Under the pieces are notes generated by a model that ran no database searches, was not told the origin of the DNA, and saw only the letters and a list, made by a program, of their open reading frames with translations. The translations under genes were made by a program, and so were the position numbers. From NCBI RefSeq assembly GCF_003086295.3, contig NC_092051.1, forward strand, positions 70,557,772 through 70,621,771: 64,000 nt of DNA, written 5' to 3'. Origin of the DNA: Arachis hypogaea. Lineage: Eukaryota > Streptophyta > Magnoliopsida > Fabales > Fabaceae. Shown piece by piece: positions 11,291 to 21,112 of the stretch; within the stretch, counting starts at the first letter, position 1, and the number at the start of each line of letters is the position of its first letter.

Positions 11291-12744
11291 ATGGCCCGCA
11301 AAGGGAAGGCGAAAGCCAATCCCTTGGCTCATCCTCCTCCTGTGCCTCCAAGTGACCAACCAGACACATTCATTAATGCTGAAGCCCAAGAACAATACAA
11401 CAAACTGAAAAAACGGGCCTTTCACTATGAGAGGAAGCTGAACCTACCTGAGAAATATGCGGATCAGATCCTTAATAGATTAAATTTTTACCATTGGAAA
11501 TTCGTAAAATTCGATCTAGTGAAAGTAAATGAATATCAGGTCAAGGAATTTTACGCAAATTTCCTAAAGAGGGATGCCCCAACTATTTTTCTGAGAGGTG
11601 TCACCTTGGACACCTCTGATACTGCTTTAGAGGCCCTCTTGGATATTTCGCATATTCCTCCGGCTCGTGACGCTTACACTCAAATAATGAAGGACGTGAC
11701 AACGGGCAAGATTTCTTTGGATGTGGTTCCGGAAAAGATTGGCCAGCCTGAGGCTAGATGGGAGTACAACAAAGGAGATAATGCGGTTCCGTTGAGCATT
11801 GCGTGCACTGATCTCAATCCGAAGGCAAGGATCTAGCAACAGATCATAGCCAACTACATTCTTCCGAGCATGCATGCCACACATATCAGAGTCCGTGTGG
11901 CAGTTTGCTGTGGGCTATTCTGGAGGAGAAGAGGATCTCTGTTTTTCCCCTTATCAGAGAGTCGATGTGGAAGGTGAACTAATAGCAGAAATACAACATT
12001 CCCTTCCCATTGTTGATTACAAAATTTGCCGCTTTATCTGGAGTGGAGAGACGCCCAACAGACCGGACGTCTGTCTACATCAGCAAGCAACTATTCCTGC
12101 CATAGGGCGACTACGACGGACTACCACAGAAGAAGAGGAAGACCACTGAGCCCCCAACCTCAGCAGTAGAGACTTCAGCACCTCCTACAGCTCCTGCACC
12201 CACACCCCGGTCCTAGACACCATATTAGTTGTGCCGCGAGATCCTTCAGGCCGTGCACCGCTATGAGCACCGCAACGTTCACCGCTTCCAGTGGATAGTG
12301 GCAAAGTTTGAGGGTAGAGTCCCTGAGCCACCTCCTCCAGATACACCAGAGCCTGTGGCCGAGGAGCTTGCATCTGAGGAGCCAGCAGCTGAAGCTGGCC
12401 AGGCAGTCAAGCACCCTGAGCAGAGACCCGCAGAGCCCAATGTTGAAGAGGTAGTAGGTCAGAGAGTTGAGGAGCTCACAGTTGAGGAGCCGGTAGCTGT
12501 AGCCGAGCTGAGAGCTGAGACAGCATCAGAGCCAGCTAGCCACACACTCGAGGAGCATCGAGATGAGCCCACCACACGGCCGTCCAGCGCCATCATTGTC
12601 TACCACCGTCAGGCGGTGGAGCTTCATAGAGTTACTCACCCCAGTCCATTTTTTTTTGCACAGAGGACCGTGCATCATCTAATTGTGCGGGAGGATCTAC
12701 TATTTTTGGGTGTAAATATTCTCTCCCGAATACTTGTCATCTAG
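11291..12744 (+). pseudogene. Env-like ORF of element D, broken
   Basis: The ATG follows TTTTCAGG, with A at -3 and G at +4. The N-terminus is Lys-rich (MARKGKAKANPLA), with no signal peptide or membrane segment. Residues about 70-180 carry the pattern VNEYQVKEFYANF and FLRGVTLDTSDTAL, typical of the family catalogued as putative plant transposon protein (PF20167), found in the env position of Athila elements. An in-frame TAG at 11834-11836 falls where relatives have Trp. The reading then moves frame to 11874-12149 and again to 12229-12744, whose HRYEHRNVHRFQWI matches E (DRYERRNQRRFTYI). The tail is Pro/Glu-rich (about 12320-12550). It is at least three pieces and not functional as read. Confidence 0.75.
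12657..12697 (+). promoter_or_regulatory. Internal hairpin and purine tract after env-like ORF (D)
   Basis: TGCAC-AGAGGACC-GTGCA (12657-12674) is followed by AATTGTGCGGGAGGATC (12681-12697), a weaker version of the hairpin plus AAGTGTGGGGAGGTCG module at the same place in P (22929-22969) and E (61395-61436). Confidence 0.5.
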
Positions 12745-13839
12745 TTATTTTTAGTCTTTATTATGCTTTTTGTGAATATCTTTAGTACTTTGACTTATGC
12801 ACATTTTACTTTGGTATATATATATTAGTTGCTTCTAGTTATATCTAGTATTGCACTTTCATTTTGGTATATATATACATATTGCATCTTTATATTGCTT
12901 CGAATGGGTTGTGATTGGATGATGTGAATAGAATAGCTCATGCCTAGCTCATTTTGATCCTAATTGTTCATGCTACATTTTGTTTGTTGAATATTAGGAG
13001 ATAAATTTTAGTGAAAAACAAAGATTTCCAAGAATCTTGTTTTTAGGACATTCTATTGAATTGATTGAGAAAACTGTTTTCAAACTTGTTTGAATGATTT
13101 CTTTATGGAACATAGAAGAGTAAAGAACAATTACCTTATGAGCTTTTGGGCTATATTGAGTAGTTACACATTTTAACCACTAACTTTGTTCATTGTGTGT
13201 TATATCTCTTCTATAATTGTAATCTTGGTTTTGTTTGATTCTTTATTTCCGGTGATTGATGTTTTAAATTGCGTTGAGCATGATTGAGGCCATCTTTGTT
13301 TAAAAACTTACTTTTCCCATATAGCCTACCCTTTGCATTTACCATTGTTATACTCCTTTGAGCTTTATTTACCCCATTGTTCTTGATATTATCGCATCAC
13401 AACCTTAAGCGGAAAACCATCATTTACCTCGGATTGTATCCTTTATTAGCTTAGGTTGAAGAAGTGTGTTTCATTTAAGTGTGGGAAAATCTTTTGGGAA
13501 ACCTTGGTAGTAAAAGAAGATGTTTAATTTGGGCATTCATTAAATATTTTGGAAAATGGGAACATTCATGTATGAACTACTTAACCATATGTAATTCTGA
13601 AAAAAAACAAAAAAAACTCTTCATCCTAAAAAGGGCACAAAGACACCCTAAAGAGTAAACAAATGAATAAAGGAATTGCATATGTGAGAAAAGCATACAT
13701 GGGTGCTGGTGAATAGAAAATGATGGAAGGTTAGGATTACATTTTGTTTTGAGTTGGTTGATACGGTTGATGTGGAGACTTAAACTAATCAAGGATTCGA
13801 TCGCATTTAGTCCACTTGGCCATATCTATCGGACCTTAC
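12698..13839 (+). other. 3' untranslated region of D, left part
   Basis: No gene. Sequences at 13130-13400 (such as gttgagcatgattgaggcca) recur in E at 61700-61940. A TTTAAGTGTGGGAAAATC purine motif is at 13469-13486. It breaks at the P insertion at 13840 and resumes at 29779. Confidence 0.7.
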
Positions 13840-14678
13840 TGATACAAAAATTGTCGACGGTAAGGAATTTCACAAAATATTTACGTTGCAAGTATAGCTC
13901 CACACCAACAAACAATTCTCGCAATCAAATTAAACTTTGGTTTTGTCACAAGTACAAACCCCAATGAATTTATAACCGAAGTATTTTTAGACTCCGGGTC
14001 ATCTCACAAGGAATTGCAATGAAGTGCTCAATTATTGGCTATGAGATATTTTAGGGTTTTTTGGGATAAGAGACAAGAAATGTAAATTGCAATGAAGTGC
14101 TCTATTATATGTTTCTAGGTTTGGATCTGGGCCGAAAAGGGGCCCAGAAATTGCTGAGGGCATTTTCTGCAGATTCGTGCATGTAGAGTACGTCACGCGT
14201 GCGCGTTGGTCACGCGTGCACGTCATTTGGGAGTTTTCCTTATCACGCGTACGCGTCAGTTACGCGTGCGCGTCAATTAAAGATTTTCCTTTTCACGCGT
14301 ACGCGTCAATCACGCGTACGCGTCGCTCGTGCTCTGCGCTAGGCACGCGTCCGTGTCGTCCATGCGTGCACGTCGCTGGCATTTTCTTCAAAACTCCATT
14401 TTTGTGCGTTACTTCTATTTTTGCGTGATTCCTTTCTATCTTCTAAGCCATTCCTGCCCTATAAAGCCTGAAAATACTCAACACACGGATCACGGCATCG
14501 AATGGTAGTAAAGGATATTTAAAATTAACATTTTTAAGGTATAGGAAACATGTTTTTACATATATCATAGAATAAGGAAGGAATTGTAAAATCATGCAAT
14601 TCATATGAATAAGTGGGTGAAGAGTTGATAAAAACACTCAATTGAGCACAAGATAAATCATAAAATAGTGGTTTATCA
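13840..14678 (-). repeat. 3' LTR of element P (shortened, mosaic)
   Basis: 839 bp against 1497 bp for the 5' LTR. The part at 14110-14678 is a close match to 29215-29778. The part at 13840-14100 is only distantly similar to the 5' LTR end and ends TTTGTATCA instead of GTTCGTCA. Its middle is deleted. CpG cassette at 14190-14385. Confidence 0.8.
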
Positions 14679-14716
14679 ACCTCCCCATAGTTAAACAATA
14701 GCATGTCCTCATGCTA
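14679..14716 (-). promoter_or_regulatory. Hairpin plus polypurine tract of element P
   Basis: Minus strand: TAGCATG-AGGA-CATGCTA (14716-14699), then TTGTTTAACTA and TGGGGAGGT (14687-14679) abutting the LTR. Stem 7 bp. Confidence 0.8.
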
Positions 14717-15972
14717 AATTCACGAGAAACAGAAAAAGAATGAAGGTAGAATGGTGGAATTTTATGCAATGCAATCTATTCTAAAAGCAAGCTACCTAAA
14801 TGAATCATGCAATTCTAATTACTATCCACTAATATATATAAAGCTTACATGTAGTCAAATTGAGACAAATTTTTCAAGGAATCAATTATGCACAACAAAG
14901 GCCAAGCCATATTAAAATATGTTCACAATTGAATTGAGTTTAACCAAAAGATTTGACAAACTTGCAAGACAAGCAATAATTTAAACATGGATATATGGAA
15001 TTGAGCTATTGAACCCACACTGGATTTGTGTTTACACTCTAATCACTCAGTATTTGGGGTTAATTACTCTATTCTTTTCTAGTCATGCTTTCTAAAACTT
15101 TGTTCTTCATCTAACCAATCAACAAATATTTAATGTACACATGCAAACATCATGAGGTCTTTTTCAAGGTTATAATGGGGCTAAGGTAAGGGTGAGAGTA
15201 TATATATAAGGCTAAGTGAGCTATAAATTGAATCCTTGATTAGTCTAAGATCTCACCTAACATATACATACTCTATACAATTAAAATTATGCTTAGCTTC
15301 CCATAATTTTCCCACTTTCTTATCACATACTCATGCATCAAATTATTTTTAATTTATCTTATGTGCATTGATCTTTTTACTAAACTCATTATTGGGGTAA
15401 TTTTGTCCCCTTATTTATTAATTTTTTTAATCTGAAACATAAGTACAATATATCAATGCACAAGGTATTTTAATTATTTTGATTTCACATGAGCATGCAC
15501 CCAAATTTCAAATAATTTCTATCAATTGAATGCCTTTCCTATCATCCCATGTTCCCACAATTTTCCCACACTTAGTGGATGCACAATCTCCATCTTAAGC
15601 TAACCAAGGATTCAAATTGGGATATTTAATTTGTTTTTCCGCTTAAGGCTAGTGATGTGGTTATAGAATAGAATAAATAGGAATTAAAAGGCTCAAGGGG
15701 CTAACAAGGGTGACGTAAAAGGTAGGCTTATTTGGGGTAAGTGAGCAATGAATACACAGCAATGAAACTTATGGTTAAATGATGTAACCATGAAATTAAG
15801 CTAAAAAACTCACAGGTTGTGTGTTCTTTGGCTCAAAAACCATATATTAGTTATGTATATCCTGCCAGTAGAAATCAAGAGTTTCCATTCAACTCAATGT
15901 GAATCTTTGAATGGCTCTTATAAAAATAAGTATTTTCTTTGAAAAATGTTGTCAATTTACCAACATTCATTG

Positions 15973-16008
<36 letters not shown>

Positions 16009-16319
16009 TGGGTGGATTGTTGTGATTCTGAAAAACTAAAAATTCTAGTTTACTCTTTATTTTCAATTAATCCAAATTTTCATATGCTAAAAGGGTAAAC
16101 TAAACTAAATAATCCATATTTTCTATATTACAACTAATAAGCTAAGAGTGCAAATTAAGCTAAATATCTAAGATATATACAGCCCAAAGTGCAATAAAGT
16201 AGAAATAAACAGAAATACAATAAAAGAAAATGTGCAAGTACTGAAAGGGAAATAAGATAAAATAAAGATAAAAATAAAAATACAGAAAAGGAAATAAAAT
16301 AGGATAAAGAGTCTGAAAG
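14717..16319 (-). other. 3' untranslated region of element P
   Basis: No gene. It contains the conserved block shared with the P-type element at 1-811 and with E (here at about 15140-15290, reversed), a purine motif CTAAGTGTGGGAAAATTG on the minus strand near 15553-15570, and a (TA)n microsatellite at 15974-16006. Insertion of F follows at 16320. Confidence 0.7.
15974..16006. repeat. (TA)n microsatellite
   Basis: About 16 TA units without interruption, inside the untranslated region of P. Likely length-polymorphic. Confidence 0.95.
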
Positions 16320-16628
16320 TAGTTTGATGACAAGTCATCTTGGCCTAGTTTCACTAGCATTTTTCTTTTGTTTTCAATTGAATTATGCACTTTATTGAGC
16401 CATAAGCAAGCCAATTGGGTAGATTTTCATGCTTCCTTTGATTTAATCAACCATAGATGAATTAATGCAATTTCATGAGGTTTTATGCTATAATTGTCAC
16501 ATATTATGAAAGAATGAATATCTCATGATTTTGAGCATAGCTTTGATGTGTTTGGTTTATTAATGATAGGTGAAGAAAGCTTGGAGAAAGGTTGAAGCAA
16601 GAAGGAATGGCTAGGAGGAAGAGAGGAC

Positions 16629-17150
16629 AAAAAAGTTTGAGCAAAAGTTTGCCTCAAACTTTAGCTCAAACTTTTGGAATAAGTGAAAACGAACCAGGGA
16701 GCAAAAAGCTTGACCAAAAGTTTGCCTCAAACTTTTGTGCAAACTTTTGGGCAAAAAGCTTGAGCAAAAGTTTGCCTCAAACTTTTTGGCAAACTTTTGG
16801 GCAAAAAGCTTGAGCAAAAGTTTGCCTTAAACTTTTTGGCAAACTTTTGGCATCACAAATCAACACCCTGGAGAGCAAAAGTTTGCGCCAACGTTTGCCT
16901 CAAACTTTTTGGCAAACGTTGGCGCCATGAACAACACACCCTGGAGAGCAAAAGTTTGCGCCAACGTTTGCCTCAAACTTTTTGGCAAACGTTGGCGCCA
17001 TGAGTGTGCATGAGGGGGCCAACGTTTGAGCAAAAGTTTGACCCCAAACTTTGGCTCAAACATTGGTAGCAGCAAGAATGGGGTGGCTGATGTGAAAAGT
17101 TTGAGTAAAAGTTTGCCTCAAACTTTTACTCAAACTTTTACTCAAGCTTT
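16629..17150 (+). repeat. U3 palindromic repeat array of F
   Basis: Repeated words GCAAAAGTTTG, CAAACTTTTGGCAAAC, and the palindrome pair GCGCCAACGTTTG / CAAACGTTGGCGCC. The array lies directly upstream of the TATA box, the place where other families here carry CpG palindromes. The equivalent in the 3' LTR is 21417-21880. Confidence 0.9.
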
Positions 17151-17280
17151 CATGATTCCAAACCCGGTTCACTTCGGTTCTCTCTCCAACTCCAAGAGCA
17201 ATCAACCAAGGCCTTTTTCAACCCAATTCCATCAAGAGCAAAGGCCCAATTCAAGGCTTGAAGACCATTTGAAGAAAGTG

Positions 17281-17288
17281 TATAAATA
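17281..17288 (+). promoter_or_regulatory. TATA box of F LTR
   Basis: TATAAATA about 130 bp after the last palindromic repeat; the copy in the 3' LTR is at 22002-22009. Followed by a CTTCGGAGAGCTTTTCC leader. Confidence 0.75.
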
Positions 17289-18183
17289 GCTTAGGATTTA
17301 AGTTCTTCGGAGAGCTTTTCCTTTTAGTTTTCATAGAGAGTTTTCGAAGAGCTTTTGGTGTGGAGTGAATTTTAATTTCTAAGTCTCGGGGAAGGAGAAT
17401 TAAATTCCCTTCCTCTTAGTTTTCTTGCTTTCAATTTCAATTACAATTGTCTTGGATCTTGGGTTGGAGAATTGAAGGAATTCTGTTTCAATCTCATCCT
17501 GAGACCTCTCTATTTCTTTACTGCATAATTGAATTTAAATTTCTGTTAATTGCTTCTTCATCTACTTTCTCTGCAATTTACATTTCCTTTGTAATTGTTC
17601 TTGTTGGATCTAGGAAGGCATTGAGATCTAGACTTGGTTATCTAGTCTCTTGGGTCCTGAGATCTGAATTATCATTTTACATTCTCTGTTTACTGCTTTC
17701 AAGCTCATTTACATTTCTGTTTCAAGATCCAATTCAATCCAATTCATCTTCCACTCTTATGTTTGTTTAATTTTACTTTGTCTTGTTTAATTTCTGCAAA
17801 TCCAATTGCCAATTCCCTTTACAATTCAAGCCATTTGCATTTCTTGCACTTTAAGATTCTGCAATTTACATTTCTTGCGTTCTAAGTTTCTGCCATTTAA
17901 TTTCTTGTTCTTTAAGATTCAGCACTTTAAATTTCAGTTCTCTTTAATTTCATGCAATTTACCCATTCCCTTTACTTTCTATGCAATTTAAATTCTGCAA
18001 ATCACAAATCTCTCAACCAAATCTTGATTCGCTTGACTAAATCAACCACTAAACTAAAATTGCTCAATCCTTCAATCCCTGTGGGATCGACCTCACTCCC
18101 GTGAGTTATTATTACTTGATGCGACCCGGTGCACTTGCCGGTGAGTTTTGTGTCGGATTGTTTTCCGCACATCATCAAGTTTT

Positions 18184-18201
18184 TGGCGCCGTTGCCGAGG
18201 A
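18184..18201 (+). promoter_or_regulatory. Primer-binding site of F, tRNA-Asp type
   Basis: TGGCGCCGTTGCCGAGGA nine bases after the LTR end; one mismatch to the complement of plant tRNA-Asp. Confidence 0.85.
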
Positions 18202-18330
18202 TTGATTAGATTGACAATGATTAAGTGAGGTGGCAGTTTAGATCAAGCACTTTTTCTTTAATTTGTGACTAACCCACTAACTGTTTGAAGTTTTGTCTCA
18301 ACTGACTACACTCAATTTTCAAGAGTATCA

Positions 18331-19557
18331 ATGTGTGTTCCGTTGTTGATTTATATGTCACAGGAAAGAAGAGCGGCCAGAGGGAAGGATATCATTGAAG
18401 AAGGAGTTTCTGAGAAAGAAGAACACCACAACATGAAGCCGCAACTCATTACACTAATCGAGAACAATTGTTCCTATGGTGGAAATCCATTGGAGGATCC
18501 TAAACAGCACCTATCCATTTTTCTGAGGACCTGTGGTGTTGTCAACCTCGATAGTGTAAATCATGATGCCTATAAGCTCTTGCTGTTTCCTTTCTCACTG
18601 AAGGATGAAGCGGCACAATGGCTTGAAACTTTTCCCCAAGGAAGTATCACTAGTTGGGATGATTTGATTGCCAAGTTTCTAGCCAAATTCTCCTCATCCC
18701 AACAAAACATCAAGACGAAAGAGGGAATACATCCATTCATACAAGGAGAGGAAGAACCATTGTTCAAAGCATGGGAAAGATACAAGAAAGCAAGTGACAA
18801 AGTGGGTTTCCAAGCGTTCTATGAAGGACTAACCCCAGAAACAAGAAGAGCGGTGGATTACTTCTCAGATGACCTACTCAAAGCAACAGCAACTGGCCAA
18901 GGAACTGCAGAGTTCAATGACAAGAGAGCCAATAACCAACACTCATTTGAGACACCACAGAATGCAACTTCAGAAAAGGAAGTAATAAATCTTGAAGGAA
19001 TAAAGGCAGTCATGAATCAAAACAAACAGCTACACCAGCAAACTCAGCAACAATTGGAGTCAATAGCTAGACAGATTGATTTTCTACATCCTACTACAGT
19101 GAATGCACAAGTTCCACCATGGAAACCACATTCCTATCTGAGAATGAGGGAATCTCAACATCAGGAACAAAGGGACATCAACTACAACAACCCCAATTTC
19201 CCAAACCTGCAAAAACACCACCATACCAACAACAATCACTACATACCACCACACTACCCACCCTTCCAACCCCTAACACCCCACAACCAACCAATCTCAC
19301 AAGACTCTCAGAGGATCACCAATCTGGAGATCTTAGTAGAGAGAATGATGACACATCAAGAGATGATAAGCAAACACCAGGAGGCCTCACTCGGGAGAAT
19401 TGAGAGGCAAATAGAACAATTAGCTAAGAATCTCACAGAAATGAGTGAGAAGAGGGCAAAAGGAAAAGAATCACTCATCCAGGATGAGCATCACAAAGCA
19501 AAGCCTCACTTAGGAGGACAAGGGGACAAGGAGAAGGAAGCTCAGAATCTGAACTGA
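18331..19557 (+). CDS. gag: Gag polyprotein (structural) of element F
   Basis: Intact 408-residue ORF. Residues about 60-175 match the plant retrotransposon Gag core (YKLLLFPFSLKDEAAQWLET, SWDDLIAKFLAKFSS, EPLFKAWERYKKA, FYEGLTPETR). Residues 205-260 are Gln/Asn-rich and 330-385 look helical and amphipathic (LEILVERMM ... RIERQIEQLAKNL). No CCHC zinc knuckle and no protease follow, so it would build particles but depend on another element for polymerase. ATG at 18355 (MSQERRAARGKD) is an equally good or better start. It is the only long gag here apart from the two T copies that is free of stops, so it may be recent enough to be active. Confidence 0.85.
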   Translation: MCVPLLIYMSQERRAARGKDIIEEGVSEKEEHHNMKPQLITLIENNCSYGGNPLEDPKQHLSIFLRTCGVVNLDSVNHDAYKLLLFPFSLKDEAAQWLETFPQGSITSWDDLIAKFLAKFSSSQQNIKTKEGIHPFIQGEEEPLFKAWERYKKASDKVGFQAFYEGLTPETRRAVDYFSDDLLKATATGQGTAEFNDKRANNQHSFETPQNATSEKEVINLEGIKAVMNQNKQLHQQTQQQLESIARQIDFLHPTTVNAQVPPWKPHSYLRMRESQHQEQRDINYNNPNFPNLQKHHHTNNNHYIPPHYPPFQPLTPHNQPISQDSQRITNLEILVERMMTHQEMISKHQEASLGRIERQIEQLAKNLTEMSEKRAKGKESLIQDEHHKAKPHLGGQGDKEKEAQNLN

Positions 19558-19601
19558 GCAAGCACAGAGGATGTCAAGCTAGTGACAATAAAAGAGCGCT
19601 T

Positions 19602-19630
19602 GTTGGGAGGCAACCCAACCGGAGGTAACC
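19602..19630 (+). promoter_or_regulatory. Perfect stem-loop and GT donor-like site after gag (F)
   Basis: GTTGGG-AGGCAA-CCCAAC (19602-19619), preceded by AGAGCGCTT and followed by CGGAG|GTAACC (GT at 19625). It lies 44 bases after the gag stop. Confidence 0.75.
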
Positions 19631-21075
19631 ATCTTTTCATATGTATTTTAATAAAAAGGCTAATTAGTTTTATCTATATTGCTAGAAGCTAAGTTTGGTG
19701 TTACACACCAAAACAATATAAAGGAGAATGAAGGATTCTAAGTTTGGTGTTTCACCAAAATCCCATTATAAAACACATTCTCACTTTCTGCATAGTGTTG
19801 GCTTCAAGCATATTGGATGAACTAGTTAGCTATTTTGCTGTTTCCTAGTTTTCAGTTCCATGGTTTTTGAAAAAGAAAAAAAAAGAGAAAAAAATTATCA
19901 CACATGGTTAATTTGATGCATAAAAACCATTGGCAAGGTACTAAGTTTGGTGTTCCCACACCAAAGTAAGTTCAAAGGCCTACAAATAAATCATGCAGAC
20001 TAACCATTGTCTCTAAGTGCTTGGGGAACAAGCAACTTTCAATATCACTGCAGGGTACCATACAAACTTTTGGAAAGATTTAGCATCATCTATCAAAAGG
20101 AAGAGAGAGGAATGTAAAGATCGGCAATGATGATGAGGAAGAGGAAAGCAAGCGAACTTCAAAAGGTTGTATTGTTCAGTGATTATTTTGTATCAGATGC
20201 TGCTAAATTGAAAGTTACATGATACCCCTGCCTGCCTGCATAGCATAGCTTTTCTGTAATTCAATAAGCAAGATGCTTGATCATTTACAACACTATACTT
20301 TCCAAAACTTGTTTGCACTCAATATTTCAAAAAAAAATGCATCACATGAAAGTTCTTTGAAAAGAAGGATTGAGGAATCAAACAATCTTGAGGCAAGCAA
20401 AAGATTAGGAGAAGTGGTGGTTCTAGTTGTATGATTATGTATTGAGGTTGCATGCTTGTGAAAACTTGCATGGGAGCTCATAGGCAGGACATGAAGTTCA
20501 AAGAAGTATTGTGGAGATTCTCAAAAATCTATTGATCCAAGAAGCAGCAAAAAAAACAAAAGAAAATAAAAAAAATACAAAAGCAAAAAGAACATGGCCC
20601 AAGGCTCTGAGCATCAATTACTAGGCAGAAAAAGAAAGAAGAAACAAAACTCAAAGAGTTGTTAGCCTAGTAAATGCTTGTGGTTGAGTTGTGTCAAAGA
20701 AAGAGGCTTGAGCAAGTAAATCCTTAGGGGTGCTTTAACACCTAATACCTTAAAACCAACTGGTTTAGGAGTATTGATTGAAAGCTTATCTAAAGAGCCG
20801 CTTTGAGACATGACACTTAGAGTCGAGGCCAAAGCACAGAAACTATAAGCTGCTTCAAGGTGACTACATATAAAGAGATCTCCATGATACCATTTGGATG
20901 AAAATCCTAAGACCTAAGACTCCCAATATGTGAGGACTAGTAAGCACTGAAGCCCTTATATGAGCATATAATTTAGAGTTCACCCCACTGTTACTTGATC
21001 ACTTCACTCACAGGACCTGACAAGTTGTTCTTCAATCCGTCTTAATTGAAAGAACCTCTGAGCATAATTAGTTTC
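19631..21075 (+). other. 3' internal region of F without coding sequence
   Basis: No pol or env remains. It holds three hairpins of TTTGGTG...CACCAAA type at 19694-19712, 19743-19759 and 19946-19965, and a TGCTTG-GGGAA-CAAGCA hairpin at 20018-20034 that resembles the one beside the 3' LTR. Confidence 0.7.
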
Positions 21076-21112
21076 CTTGCTTGGGGACAAGCAAGCTTTA
21101 AGTTTGGTGTTG
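21076..21112 (+). promoter_or_regulatory. Hairpin next to 3' LTR of F, atypical primer tract
   Basis: An 8-bp perfect stem CTTGCTTG-GGGA-CAAGCAAG (21076-21095) is followed by CTTTAAGTTTGGTGTTG before the LTR. The 3' LTR start is fixed by the target duplication, so the sequence touching it is not a purine run; the hairpin holds the only GGGGA. Confidence 0.7.

Larger units (their letters stand above)
16325..18174 (+). repeat. 5' LTR of element F
   Basis: Starts TGATGACAAGTCATC and ends CGCACATCA. U3 carries palindromic repeats (16629-17150); TATA box TATAAATA at 17281-17288. Against the 3' LTR it has an extra 50-bp unit (16751-16800 repeated at 16801-16850, one base different), an extra 12 bp near 17128 and an extra 4 bp near 17275. 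With two one-base changes these account for the whole 66-bp length difference. Confidence 0.95.

Noticed and set aside
17447..17991. ORFs of 107 and 61 codons in the F LTR
   Set aside because: Inside R-U5, present likewise in the other LTR with changes, hydrophobic by T-rich composition; no support as genes.
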